Source: Scylla paramamosain (Eukaryota > Arthropoda > Malacostraca > Decapoda > Portunidae). From it: DNA of 64,000 bases. Below are positions 40,898 to 56,438 of the stretch, piece by piece. The position numbers and the translations under genes were made by a program. The stretch covers positions 11,045,300 through 11,109,299 of the forward strand of contig NC_087158.1 in NCBI RefSeq assembly GCF_035594125.1, written 5' to 3'. The stretch's first letter is position 1. Each line of letters begins with the position of its first letter. Below the pieces are notes generated by a model. The model had not been told where the DNA came from. It searched no databases and saw nothing but the letters and a program-made list of their open reading frames with translations.

Positions 40898-43696
40898 TTA
40901 AAGCACCAGTGGGGACAGGTGCGTGCTACGCCAGCTGTGGGCTGCCAGCTTCACCTGGTGCGTGGACATGTCCTGCACTTGGGGCGTGGCCGCCGTGAAC
41001 ATGTTCCACAGCCGCGAAGTCCTGGCTGTGTAGGTACGCTGGTGTTGGCTAGAGCGAGATCGAGGCACCTTCACTAGCTCGTCGCTACTGGCCGCAGCTC
41101 TGGTGCACCTCTGCACTGTGTGTGGCAGCAACCTCAGGGAGTCAAGGTGAGGGACCCTCTGCACCTGAGTTTTGTGGCACACCACTAGCGCCGACACGTC
41201 CCGGCGATGCTCCAGTGACGTTACTGGTGGTTGGTGCTGTTGGTCCTCATGGGTGGCCACCAGACGCAGAGCTCGCCGCTGCACAGCATCCAGTCTCTGC
41301 ATGTGGGTGGGGGCACTCGACATCCAGGACAGGGCACCGTACTCCATACATGGGCGTATCTGTGCCCTGTATAGCGTGAGGATGCCCCGTGGGTCGAGGG
41401 TGTTCGCCATCCTGCGCAGGGCAGAGACTCGGAGAGAGGTCTGGCGGGCGACGACACCGATGTGGTGATCGAAGCGTAGGCCGCGGTCCACAGACACGCC
41501 CAGGATCTTGATATAATCCTGAAGTGGCAGGCTCTTGCCTCCAAAACGCAGCTGTCCTGAGACTGCGTGTGAGGCACCTGGGGACCGCGAGATGACCATC
41601 GCCTGCGTCTTCTCAGGAGCGAAGTTTACCTGCCACATCTTTCCCCACTGCTCCACCAGTCCGAGCTGCCTGTTCAGCTCAGTGACGGCACGCTGACTGT
41701 CGAGGCGGCAGTAGGAGCGGGAGAGTGTGCAGTCGTCGGCGTATGCTGCCACAGATGACAGCTGCCGGAGGAGGTCGTCGATGTATATGTTCCATAGGAC
41801 TGGGCCCAAGACAGAGCATTGTGGAACTGAGGCCCGGACAGGTGAAGGCCTTGATGACTGCCCGTTGACTACTACCTGAAGGGTCCTACCCTGGAGGTAA
41901 TCTTCGAGCAGCATTAGCAGGTCACCTTGGACACCCTTGGCGCGAAGCTTTTCAATGAGCCCCGCATGCCAGACCCTGTCAAAAGCCCCAGCAATGTCCA
42001 GGGCCACCACAAGGGTGTCCAGGCCTTCTTCCAGGGCGTCTTGCCAGTCCTTGGAGATGATGAGGAGGAGGTCTGCGGTGGATCTGCCAGGCCTGAAGCC
42101 AAACTGCCTGTCTGAGAGGAGGTGGTTCTCGCTCAGGTGTTGGTAGATGGCAGCAGCCACTATTTTCTCCAGCAACTTGCCCATCACTGAGAGCAGGGAG
42201 ATGGGTCTGTAGTTGTTGGGCTCAGACCTTGAGTTTTTTTTATGGACCGGTACCACACGCGCTTCCTTCCATACTGAGGGCCACTTCTTCTCCCTCAGGC
42301 AAGATGTGAAGACGGTGGTGAGAGGAGCTGACAGCTCTCTAGCGCAGTGCTTGAGGAGCCGTGGGCTGACGTCATCCGGGCCTGTGGCTTTACCCACATC
42401 CACCGCACCAAGTAGCCGCTCAACCTGCTCTGCCGTCACCAAGACAGTGGTGACAGTGCAGTCAGTTTCCGGGGCCAGCTGTGGTACAGGTCGTGCCGAG
42501 TCGTCAACCTTCATCTTGTTGGCGAAAAGCTCGGCGAGGAGTGTGGCCTTGTCTGCACTGCTCGTGGCGGTGGATCCGTCAGGTCTGGTGAGTGGAGGAA
42601 GAGTCTCGCGGTGACATGCTCCTTGCTGCTCCTTCACCAGATTCCACCAGGTCTTGTTGCCAACACCTGGGCCACTGAGCTTTCGCCTTCTGTCCTCCCT
42701 TAGCTGATTCCTCGCCCATCTGCAGATAGACGTCATCCTCTTACACGCCTCCCGGTGCAGCGTCTTGTTCCTGTGTGACGGGTGTCGCTTGTACCTCACC
42801 CAGGCAGCATGCTTGGCCTCGGCAGATGCTCTGCAGCGAAAACCAAACCAGGCGGGATCACCAGGCCTGGAGAGATATACTCGGCAGGGCACATGCTGCT
42901 GTTGGAGGGCAAGGAGCCTGGTGGTGAGGGTGCGTGCCTTGGTCTCAGCATCTCCCATTAGGAGGGACTCCCAGTCCGTGTTCTCCATGTCCTGCTTCAT
43001 GGATGGCCAGTCCGCCCTGTTCCAAAGCCAGACGGTACGCGGGATAGCGTCTTCCCTCGCCGTTTGCAGCTCGACCTGAGACAGCACAGCAAAGTGGTCT
43101 GAGCTGCCCACTGGTCCTAGCTGCTGGCAGCTGATGCTGGCTTCGGGTAGGTCTGTCACCACAGGATCCAGCAGCCCTCCCCGCTCGTGTGTAGGGAAGG
43201 TGACATGGTTGGTTAGGGCCTGAACAGTCAGGAGATTACTGAAGGCATCCTGCTCCATGTGGAAGTTCAGGTCCCCCACTATCATCACATGGGAACACTT
43301 GTGACGCTGGAGCAGGGTGTCGAGTTCCTCCGTCAGGAAGTCTAGCGGGGCTCGTCCTTGTCTCGGGGGGCGGTACATGACACAGAGGAGAAGCCCACTG
43401 TTATCTGCAAGTACCACCCTAAAGAACAGTGCCTCCATCAGGTGTGGCACGGCTACCTCAAGTTCCTGTGTTTGGAGGCCGTCCTTAAAACAGGCAGCGA
43501 CACCTCCGCCTGCTCTATTTTTTCGGTCCTTCCTCACCCACAGGGAGTAGCCTGATATTTTGCCGAACGTCGGCTCCACCTCGTCACTCAGCCACGTTTC
43601 TGTTACTGCGACAATGTCAGCACTATGTCTCAGCACGAAATTGTGGCTAAGGTCACCTACATTGGTGCGGAGTCCTCTCACGTTGGCGGAGACCAC
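40898..43696 (-). CDS. Family C ORF2: endonuclease and reverse transcriptase, 932 residues
   Basis: The frame is open from ATG at 43696 to the stop at 40898. The endonuclease is residues about 1-220: SANVRGLRTN (3-12), VTETWL with the catalytic Glu33, MYRPPRQ (107-113), GDLNFH (141-146), SSDHF (198-202). The reverse transcriptase is about 430-720: WKEARVVPVHKK fingers, DRQFGFRPGRST, motif A ALDIAGAFDRVW with Asp567, SVPQCSVLGP at about 623-632, and the catalytic YADD at 652-655. A C-terminal region with RPCMEYGALSW and a Cys/His-containing tail follows. The protein would nick DNA and reverse-transcribe its own RNA at the nick. The strictly conserved Gly of the PQG box is Cys627 here; the diverged copy at 49372-52496 has PQG. 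That change may cripple an otherwise intact enzyme. Confidence 0.92.
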   Translation of the reverse strand: MVSANVRGLRTNVGDLSHNFVLRHSADIVAVTETWLSDEVEPTFGKISGYSLWVRKDRKNRAGGGVAACFKDGLQTQELEVAVPHLMEALFFRVVLADNSGLLLCVMYRPPRQGRAPLDFLTEELDTLLQRHKCSHVMIVGDLNFHMEQDAFSNLLTVQALTNHVTFPTHERGGLLDPVVTDLPEASISCQQLGPVGSSDHFAVLSQVELQTAREDAIPRTVWLWNRADWPSMKQDMENTDWESLLMGDAETKARTLTTRLLALQQQHVPCRVYLSRPGDPAWFGFRCRASAEAKHAAWVRYKRHPSHRNKTLHREACKRMTSICRWARNQLREDRRRKLSGPGVGNKTWWNLVKEQQGACHRETLPPLTRPDGSTATSSADKATLLAELFANKMKVDDSARPVPQLAPETDCTVTTVLVTAEQVERLLGAVDVGKATGPDDVSPRLLKHCARELSAPLTTVFTSCLREKKWPSVWKEARVVPVHKKNSRSEPNNYRPISLLSVMGKLLEKIVAAAIYQHLSENHLLSDRQFGFRPGRSTADLLLIISKDWQDALEEGLDTLVVALDIAGAFDRVWHAGLIEKLRAKGVQGDLLMLLEDYLQGRTLQVVVNGQSSRPSPVRASVPQCSVLGPVLWNIYIDDLLRQLSSVAAYADDCTLSRSYCRLDSQRAVTELNRQLGLVEQWGKMWQVNFAPEKTQAMVISRSPGASHAVSGQLRFGGKSLPLQDYIKILGVSVDRGLRFDHHIGVVARQTSLRVSALRRMANTLDPRGILTLYRAQIRPCMEYGALSWMSSAPTHMQRLDAVQRRALRLVATHEDQQHQPPVTSLEHRRDVSALVVCHKTQVQRVPHLDSLRLLPHTVQRCTRAAASSDELVKVPRSRSSQHQRTYTARTSRLWNMFTAATPQVQDMSTHQVKLAAHSWRSTHLSPLVL

Positions 43697-43778
43697 GGTC
43701 AGGTGACAGCTGGGGGGTCTGTTCCCTTGCCTCCTCGCGTTGGCTTGGGAATGAGGTGTGGTGGTGAGGCGAGACGCA

Positions 43779-44233
43779 TTAGTGTCTGCCCTGCCACGAG
43801 GAGAGATTCCAGCTGGGGTAGTGACCGGGCTGTGGCTGCCAGGGAGGCTGGAGGGGGGCCTGAAAGGGCTGCTGGGGGTGAGGAAGTTGTTGCCGCGCTA
43901 AACCCTCCGTCAGAACCCTCATGAACATACTCTCCTGCCTTTGTTCCTGGCGTTCGTCAGCAGCGCGGCTGTAGCACATCTCAGCTGTGTGGCCGGGGCG
44001 GAAGCAGTAGTCGCATCGGACCCTTTGCTCTCCCCTGTGCCTCACTGGGTACGCAGATGCCTGTGGCTGAGTCATGCGAGGAGGAGGGACAGGTCGCCGG
44101 TCAGGTGTGTTGGGGTGACTTCGTGCCCGCCGCTGGCCGCGTCGCTGTCGCTGGGTCTTCTTCCTGCTTCCATTGTTGTTTTTGTTGTTGTTGTTGTTGC
44201 TCCCAGTGCTATTATTGTTGCTGTTGTTGTTGT

Positions 44234-44268
<35 letters not shown>

Positions 44269-45173
44269 CTGTTGCTGCTGGTAGTACTGCTGCTGTTTCT
44301 CCTGCTGTTGTTGCTGCTGCTGCTACTACTATTACTGCTGTTGTTGCTGTTGTTGTCGTTACTGTTACTGTTGTTGTTGATGGTGTTTTTGTTACTGTTG
44401 CTGCTGCTATTGTTATTGGTGGTAATGGTGGTGTTGGTGCTACCTGAGGCTGTGGTGGTGATGGCGGTGGTGGGGGGTGCGGCCGCTGTGGTGAGGGCGT
44501 CCGCTACTCTTATGAGACGCTTAGGCCTTCCAGATTGCCACCACTGCCTCCAGTGGTCCGAGGAGGCACACGCCTTTTCCCAGGTTCTCAGGATAGAGGA
44601 GGGAGTAGCAGTAGTCGCAATAGAGCTGCTGGAGACTCTCGCGTCTGCTTTTTTGCACTCCGTGAGGACCTCCATGAGCTCATGGAGTTCAGCCACGTGT
44701 GTCTGTTTTTCAAGAATCCAGTCCCTTTGTAGCGTGAGGGACCGAATTATTTTATTTTTGTTTGTTACATCCTTCTGTAGGCGTAGAGTGTAAGAGATGA
44801 GATCCTCCTTATCCATCTCCCTGTAGTGCTGCCGCTCGTCCACATCTACGTCTACGTCTGCGTCTGCATCGCCACCATCGTCGCTTTCGTTGGGGGCGGC
44901 AAGCGTGGTGGGAGCATTTTCATTAGGATCTAGAGGGAGGTAAACTACAGCGTCTTCAATGCTGCATAACCTCCGTAGTTCCTGCGTGTCTTCACATGTG
45001 TAGACATCATGGTCTCCGAGGCAGGATGAGTGGCAGACATTGGGGCAGTCATTTCTGCCTTCGCATCTAACATAAGGTGCATTCTTGACTGCAGCCTTCC
45101 CACAGACAGCACACCACTTCTGAGGGCAATACCCGGGAAGGTCTCGCCTCTTGATGGGCCTGTGATCCGCCAT
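43779..45173 (-). CDS. Family C ORF1: PHD-like finger, coiled coil, Asn/Ser tract and CCHC knuckle, 464 residues
   Basis: Open from ATG at 45173. Residues 16-60 hold a PHD-like zinc-binding pattern (Cys21, Cys24, Cys37, Cys43, Cys47-His48, Cys51, Cys60). An acidic run DADADVDVDVDE follows near residue 105, and a helical segment rich in Lys, Glu and Leu (about 120-175), probably a coiled coil. Residues about 240-345 are Asn/Ser/Thr-rich, encoded by GTT/GCT-type triplet repeats (44170-44440 on the + strand). Near residue 400 is one CCHC zinc knuckle, CDYCFRPGHTAEMC. The C-terminal end is rich in Pro and Gln. ORF1 proteins of LINEs bind the RNA and form the RNP. A PHD-like finger could contact chromatin. 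Placed 82 bases before ORF2. Confidence 0.88.
44170..44445. repeat. Triplet-repeat tract inside family C ORF1
   Basis: Imperfect TTG/CTG/TTA-type triplets on the + strand encode poly-Asn/Ser on the minus strand. Interruptions keep the ORF1 frame, and length changes in steps of three would not break it. Confidence 0.85.
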
Positions 45174-45419
45174 TTCTGTGCAGTTTCAGCAGGTGATAGT
45201 AGTGATGACAGCTGCAGTGGTAGATGCTAGGGATGGGTTGGGTGCGGTCAGGTCAGTCAGGTCAGTCCAGGGTCTCGGCGCCGGAGTTAATTGCTTCGGA
45301 AGGAGGGAGTGTGGGTGCAGCTTGGGGTTAATTTCCCAGGGGATTTCCTCCCTTTGTGTAGGGGGGGGGGGCACGGTAGTGGGAGGGGTACAGAGAACAG
45401 GACTCGTCACAGTAACCCC

Positions 45420-45725
45420 TATATCCTCACAGCACTGTACACTGTCACAACACTGTATCTCATTCACTGCACTGTACACTTATACGTCACGTGTTGGTGT
45501 GCTGGCAGGTGGAGGGGCGCCGACTGCAGATGAGAGGAGACCACGTTGTTGGAGAGTATCGTCGCAATAACCCTTGCGGCCTCACAACACTATTCACTGT
45601 TACAGCACTGAATCTTCGTCACTACACTGTACACTATTATCCGTCACTTTTAATCGTCGTATTGGTGTGCTGGTATGTGGAGGGTACCGGAGCACGCTGA
45701 CTGTAGATGAGATGAGACAACGTGC
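45420..45725 (-). promoter_or_regulatory. Tandem repeat in the 5' UTR of family C (possible promoter monomers)
   Basis: Two diverged copies about 155-177 bases apart: + strand 45425-45545 and 45581-45722. Shared blocks in order: CTCACARCACT, CTGTACACT, TTGGTGTGCTGG with GTGGAGGG, and CTGYAGATGAGA. Repeated 5' units are known as promoter monomers in some LINEs (for example mouse L1). That role is an inference here. Confidence 0.6.
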
Positions 45726-45769
45726 AAGCTCAGTTAAGGAGCGACCTGTGGACACGTCCTCACCCTGCG

Positions 45770-46246
<477 letters not shown>

Positions 46247-46444
46247 GTATCAGAGAAGATTGAATACTGCAGCTTTGTTTTTGAAGATGCCACTATCTGG
46301 AAAAAAATGTCCTATACAGCCATATCAAGCATCGTGGAGAAAGAAGTTTACCATTTGAAGTTAGTGTCTCCTGCAGACAATGGAAATGAGAGAAGAATCA
46401 ACATGGAAATTCAGTTGAAACTATTGATAATGGAACACAGGAAT
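46247..46444 (+). CDS. CEP76: CEP76-like exon d
   Basis: The acceptor TCTAAG ends at 46246 and the donor GTAAGT starts at 46445. The 66 codons are in phase 0 at both ends. It encodes IEYCSFVFEDATIWKKMSYT, then a variable stretch, then MEIQLKLLIMEHRN. This follows the CEP76 order: a V-T/E-x-C-x-F-x-x-x-D...W-K-x-M-S motif, and after a linker a helix ending IExQLRxLVxEHR. The linker is shorter than in vertebrates and lacks the proline-rich part. The preceding exon ends NCQ, as expected at this place. Confidence 0.85.
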
Positions 46445-46640
46445 GTAAGTGCTCTTTAATCACATGTATACTTGATGTATTTTGTGCACTAGCATAGAAA
46501 AGTACAGTGCCTTCTTGAGTTTTGTGATGATTGCTTTCTTCTGAAGGCATAGTACTAAACTGAGTGATTGTGAAACTTAGGGTATTGAAAACACTGGAGA
46601 GAACTGTAAATGGAAATGTGGATACAATACATAGCATGTA
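46445..46640 (+). other. CEP76-like intron, first part
   Basis: No recognisable feature apart from the donor. Confidence 0.4.
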
Positions 46641-46780
46641 TATATATTATTTTTGTGATTTGTGATGCCAGTGGTAGGAATGTATGACCCATATGCAACG
46701 AAAGGGCAAAACTCAAGAAAATAACATGCAAAAGTCTGGATGGTAAGAATTTGGTACTCAACATGAAACTCAAGGATCAT
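46641..46780 (-). repeat. Dispersed repeat, copy 1 (inverted relative to 49055)
   Basis: The reverse complement shares CCTTGAGTTT, AAATTCTTACCATCC and a later CATACATTCCTACCACTGGCATC block with the + strand at 49060-49185 (AAATTCTTACCATCCCAAG; TTACCTACCATCGGCATC). About 130 bases align. The family is unknown. Confidence 0.6.
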
Positions 46781-46879
46781 GAAACTTTGATACTGTGAAA
46801 CTCAGGATACCATATACCCCTGCATTGAGGCAAGGTGTAATGTCTTGGCCATTCGTTTGTTAGGGCTGACGTCAGTCAG

Positions 46880-47115
46880 ATATGCAGGTGATTTGGTGGC
46901 TGTTGGGCAACAGAACAGCTGGACAGCATGATAATTGGGCAATGGTCAATCAGGCAACAGGACAACTGATGACTGTCACTGGGCTACAGGACAACTGATT
47001 TTCAGGACAGCCAGGTGCCAGGAGAAATGGGTGACTGCAAATTGAGTGATGTGATAAATGGACGATAATTACCAAACAAGTGGACGGACAACTGATTGAT
47101 AATTAGACAGTAGGA
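46880..47115 (+). repeat. Degenerate minisatellite of GGACAACTGAT-like units
   Basis: Recurrent GGCAACAGGACAACTGAT, CTACAGGACAACTGATT, GGACGGACAACTGATTG and similar pieces spaced 15-40 bases apart. It is an old decayed tandem array inside the intron. Confidence 0.55.
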
Positions 47116-47956
47116 ACGTTAAATTTTGTTGGATCTGCTAAATGATGAAAACTATGTTGATTTGATTTGATTTGAATATGTTGGTGAGTATTTGGATGAA
47201 ATTTACATACATGGACATCCTACATGTAGTAGAAGAAAAGGACATTCACTATTCAATTTACACCATTTGCCATAACTCTCACAATCATCCACAGTTATTT
47301 CCTTCTGAAACTCATGATTGATTAATTTTGTTTAATGTAGAGATTATAATATTATCTATAGCTTAACTCACAGGATAAAGTAAAAAAGTACTGCCCTGCA
47401 AACCTGTAACACACATCAGTTGATGTACTTTAATACTGTACAACTCTTAGCAGTAATGTAATTCCTGCAGCCCACCAGGACATTCTGGCCCCACATGGAG
47501 AGGATGTCACCAGGGGTCAAAAATCTTACAGCCCTGAACAAAGAGGAAGTTTCTGAACTTTCAAATCCATATGAAAGAATTCTAACCTTAAACTGTACAT
47601 AACAGTTGAGCTTTTTCATTTTCTAATATCTTGACAGTTATATTTATGATTTTTGGTATATTTTCATATTGAAATGTTGGATGATAACATTGGTCATAAC
47701 TGTGAGAATGAAACATATTATACCTAAACAATTCTGACTCCAAAAGAGAAAGAATGCCATTCTCAGGGAGGTTGTAGAACCAGTTACATTAATTTTAGCA
47801 TATCCCATTTATGTATATGTGAAAAGTGAAGTTTAATGAACACTGAAACTTAGCAAATTATGTGAATATGTCATGGACAGTTTTGGTGTCAGAGTTTCTT
47901 CTGCATTCCCATACATCGCCTCTCACACTATATGCATTGTTGAGATATCAAGGCTA
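47116..47956. other. AT-rich intron sequence
   Basis: No exon, ORF or repeat that I could support. A block at 47460-47530 is less AT-rich but has no open frame of note. Confidence 0.4.
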
Positions 47957-48464
47957 TAGTGACATAGTGTACGAGTTACGAGGTAATGAGTTACGAGCGT
48001 TCAGAGATATGAGCAGTCTATTCGCAAAATGAAATTGTGCTCTTATTATTGTTCTCTTTGCTAACCAAAAGTTCAGACTTGGTATTATGCACCATATTTA
48101 CCTCGTACACCACTTCACCACTAACTGCACAGCACAGCAGCATAGCAAAGGACTGCTCACCACCCCAGGATACAGGCCCTGTAGCAGTTTATTTTGAGAC
48201 ACTTGTTTAAAATTTAAATTAATTTAAAAACTTACCTTACTTCACCACAGTGATTCTGGCTCGAGATTCCATGGCATACGGACCTCTGAGAGGCATAGAG
48301 ATGGGAGGGTTGCACTGCATGGTGTAGAAAGCCTGCTCCACTACATTAGGTCCACAAATAGGCAAAGATACCTGTCTTATGCTTTCAGCCAGCAGTCTTA
48401 ATAAACTATATGAATAAAGGCATGTGTAACCCAAGAAGGAGAGAGGAAGAAAGAAAAAATGTGC

Positions 48465-48571
<107 letters not shown>

Positions 48572-48706
48572 TTGCATGAGAAAGAGAAATAGAGAGGCAT
48601 CTCATTTTAAACCAGGTCATATGCCTGACATATTTGAGTCTTGTGCTTGGCAGAAGCCTCAAGCCTGTCACTACTCAGCTGTATCAAATCACCCATAAGG
48701 CAAGGT

Positions 48707-48836
<130 letters not shown>

Positions 48837-49054
48837 ATGGCATCAAGTATCAAGTAAGTAAGCATTACATTGTTTTTCGGAACATATGATACTTTCTTTT
48901 TTATACCGAAAAATTACAATGACAAGTTACGAACGAAACAACATACGAGCAGCCTTCTAGAACGTATCTCACCCATAACTCGAACACCCTCTATATTGTA
49001 ATTTTATGCATTTGAGTTAACGAACTAACCAACTACGCTACTTTCCCTAATTTC

Positions 49055-49200
49055 ACAATCCTTGAGTTTTGTGCTTAATCCTAAATTCTTACCATCCCAA
49101 GTTTTAATGCATTATCACCCTGAGTTTCACACTGCTTTGACAAGTATTGGTCCCTATTTACCTACCATCGGCATCAACCATATACATATAGTAAGTCCTG
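49055..49200 (+). repeat. Dispersed repeat, copy 2
   Basis: The counterpart of 46641-46780 in opposite orientation. It ends about 25 bases before the (CT)n that flanks family C copy 2. Confidence 0.6.
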
Positions 49201-49223
49201 CCTACCCTACCTTGCCTAAGTTG

Positions 49224-53042
<3,819 letters not shown>

Positions 53043-53159
53043 CTGATGATTGCTAAACAGAGTGAGAGTGAATGAATGAAAATGAATGGAAGGAACATAA
53101 ATGTGAAGGGAATAGAAGGAGGAAAAACAAAAAGGAGTAGAAAGAGGCAATAGACACCT

Positions 53160-56020
53160 GACAAAAAGGTAATTATTCTCATTGAGGTTTCAAACACTGG
53201 ATCAGGGGGCACTGTGAACTCAACAATAACCCAGCTGTGACCTCACTGAATATTTCCCTTTGTGTCTCACAATGCAAGAGAGCAGTCATGGCCTGCCCTC
53301 TAAAGACAACTCTCTTCCCTTCACACAAAACTACATGCACCTAATTACATACACACCCTTCACTCAAAAATTCTTAATTAAATATGGTGACTCCTATGCC
53401 AGCCTCAGAGTTCCCATCTGGGGAAGGGACCACAAATGTCTCCAGGTCAGACTGCTCTTCTGGTATCAACCCTAAGTGTCTTGACACCCCCCTCAACTTT
53501 TTCTTCATTAATTACTAAAACATTTGTGATCTTAGATCTAATTTTCAATTTGTAGAACACCACCTCTCTTCTACTAAACTTCATCTTCTTTTCTTCAGTG
53601 AAACACAGGTGTCTGAGGCAACTGACACTAGCCCACTTTCTCTATCCTCATTTTCAGTCCAAAGCTGGATGTTGCATCTATGTGCACAATGACTTAACTT
53701 ACTTTCATGCCCACACTCTTAAATTTTCTGAGTTTTCCATCATCTGGGTATGACTACAGAGTCACTCTCAAACTAAATTCCTTTGTGTTGTATAGCTCTC
53801 ACCTAACTCCTCTAACTACAAGAAATTCTTTGATTACTTAACTTCCAAAGTGGAGCATATTCTGACTCTCTTCCCCTTTGCAGAGGTCTCCATTCTTGGA
53901 GATCTCAAATGTTCACCACAAACTTGGCTTTCCTCTCCCTTCACTGACCATCCTGGTGAACTAACCTTTAACTTTGCTATCCTCCACAATCTAAAGCAAC
54001 TGGTGCAACTCCCTATTTATATTCCGGACTGTCTTGGAGATATGCCCAACATTCTTGAACTTTTTCTAACTTCTCCTAACTTCTAATCCTTCTGCTTGTG
54101 CTGTCACCCTATCTTCTCTGATGGCCTCCTCCAATCATAAGCTCATATCTATATCTTGTCCTATCACTACAATTTCTCAAGATCCCACAAAGTGGAGGTG
54201 CCTGTGGCATTTTGCTTCTACTAATTGGGGGACCTGTAGAGGTATTATGCTGATTTTCCACGGAATGACTACTGCTTCCATGTCAGAGACATGTCTCAGT
54301 GTTCTGAGCACATAACATACGAGTAGGTGATAGTGTCTGGCATGGAGGTGTACATTCCTCACTCTTTCTCTTGACCTTCCAAAACTTGGTGTAACACAGC
54401 TTGTTCTTGTGTTATACATGATAGAAAGGTAGCCCCACAAAAGGTAGTTGAGCCTTCCATTACCTGAATCTTATGTGCTTTATATTTCTCTCCTGAACCA
54501 TGCCAAGTCTGTTCTCCAACTAGTCAAAAACCCCTTCATTAATAGAAAGTGTCAAAATCTTTCAAGATCTAACATCCCTCATGACTTCTGGCACCTAGCC
54601 AAAAACATCTCTAAAAACTTTGCTTCTTCATTCCCTCCTTTATTTCAGCCTGATGGCACCACTGCCATCTAATTTATTTCTAAAGCTGAACTCTTCACTC
54701 AAACCCTCACTTAAAACTCTATTTTAGGTGATTCAGATTGTTCCTCCCTCTCCTCCATCCTCTGACAACTTCATGCTACCCATTAAGATCCTTCACAGTG
54801 ATGTTTTCTATGCTCTTGCTGGCCTAAACCCTCAGAAAGCTTATAAATCTGATGGGGTCCCTCCTATTGTTCTCCAAAACTGCCTCCGTACTTGCACCTT
54901 GCCTAGTGAAACTCTTTTAACTGTCTATCAACATTATCTTTCCTTCTTGCTGGAAGTTTGCCGACATTCACCCTGTTCATAAAAAGAGAGACTGTTTTAA
55001 TCCCTCAAACTACCATCCTTTTGCTTTAATTTCCTGCCTATCTAAAGTTTTTTAATCTATCTTCAACAGGAAGATTCATAAATATCTATCACATCACAAC
55101 CTTCTATCTGATCTATGGGCTCCATCAAGGCTGCTCTACTGGTGATCTTGGCTTTCCTCACTGAGCCTCTTTTAAAGATTTTGGTGAAACTTTTGCTGTT
55201 GCATAAGACATATCAAAAGCTTTTGATAGAGTCTGGCACAGAGCTTTGATTTCCAAACTACCCTCCTACAACTTCTATCCTTTATTGTGGAACTTCATCT
55301 GAAGTTTCCTTTCTGACCATTCTATCGCTGCTGTAGTAGATGGTCACTGTTCTTCTAAATCTATTAACAGTGGTGTTTCTCAGGTTTCTGTCCTGTCATC
55401 CACTCTCTTCTTATTATTTATCAATGTTCTTCTAAACCAAACTTATTGTCCTATTCACTCCTACTCTGATGATACCACTCTGCACTTTTCCACGTCTTTT
55501 TGTAGATGTCCAACCCTTCAGGAAGTGAACAGTTCATGCAAGGAAGCTACAGAATGCCAGACTTCTGATCTCTCAAAAATTTCTGATTGGGATAGAGCAA
55601 ACAGTATTGTTCAATGCCTCAAAAACTCAATTCCTCAATCTATTAACTCAACACAACCTTCCAGACAACTATCCCCTCTTCATTGACACTTAATTGTTTC
55701 CCTCTTTTTTGCTGAACATCCTCATCCAATCCAGTTACTTGTAATCTAAACTGCAAACTTCACATCTCATCTCTAGGTAAAAAATTTTCTATGAGGTTAG
55801 ACGTTCTGAGTCGTCTCCACCAGTTTTTCTCAGCCTCCATCTGCTAACTCTATACAGGTGCCTTATCTGTCCATGTATGTCACATGTATGGGGGTGTTCC
55901 ACTCATACCACTCTTTCTGACAGTGGAATCAAAAGCATTTCTTCTTATCATCTCCTCTCCTTTACCCAATTGTCTTCAGGCTCTCTCTCATTGTGTGATA
56001 CAATGGAAATTTTCGCAGCT
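53160..56020 (+). mobile_element. Family A copy 4, 5' UTR to C-terminal region, broken
   Basis: A 5' UTR-like stretch (53200-53490, CTCTAAAGACAACTCTCTTC; shared with A5 from about 53398) leads into ORF2: endonuclease ([20 protein letters not shown] near 53900-53950), linker (KSVLQLVKNPFINRKCQ near 54500-54560), fingers (LAGLNPQKAYKSDGVPP near 54820-54860), palm (SKAFDRVWHRALISKLPSYN near 55215-55270, YSDDTTLH near 55465) and a C-terminal part to about 56010. Many frameshifts and stops. The usual 3' UTR is missing. Confidence 0.8.
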
Positions 56021-56438
56021 GTATTTGGTATTCCTCATAGGACTTATTCTTGGTTATCATCTGTATTAATCTTAATGGCACCTTTTATAAAAAAAAGATC
56101 CAAACAACATATATGAAACTTGTGAAGGGAGCAAGCTTATCAATTTTGACAAGAGTTGCTCACAATGGGATTAGTGCTTGCATAGAGCCTTATTCATAGA
56201 AAACTGAGAGTAGAGTTGGTGAGTAGGTAATGATAAGTTACCATTTCTGTTATAATAGAATAGATTAATATCTGATTCATATGAGAAGATGCTTAGGGAT
56301 TATATTTATTGTTGATATATGATGTTATATATATATATATACAAGCTAAATTATGAAATAGGTATCTTATTTATATATACAATATAAATTATATGGTAAA
56401 TAACCAGTAATTATTAACAAAACCATTGATGTTTACAG
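56021..56438 (+). other. CEP76-like intron before exon e
   Basis: AT-rich, with short AT runs near 56328-56341; no other feature. The acceptor GTTTACAG ends at 56438. Confidence 0.5.
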
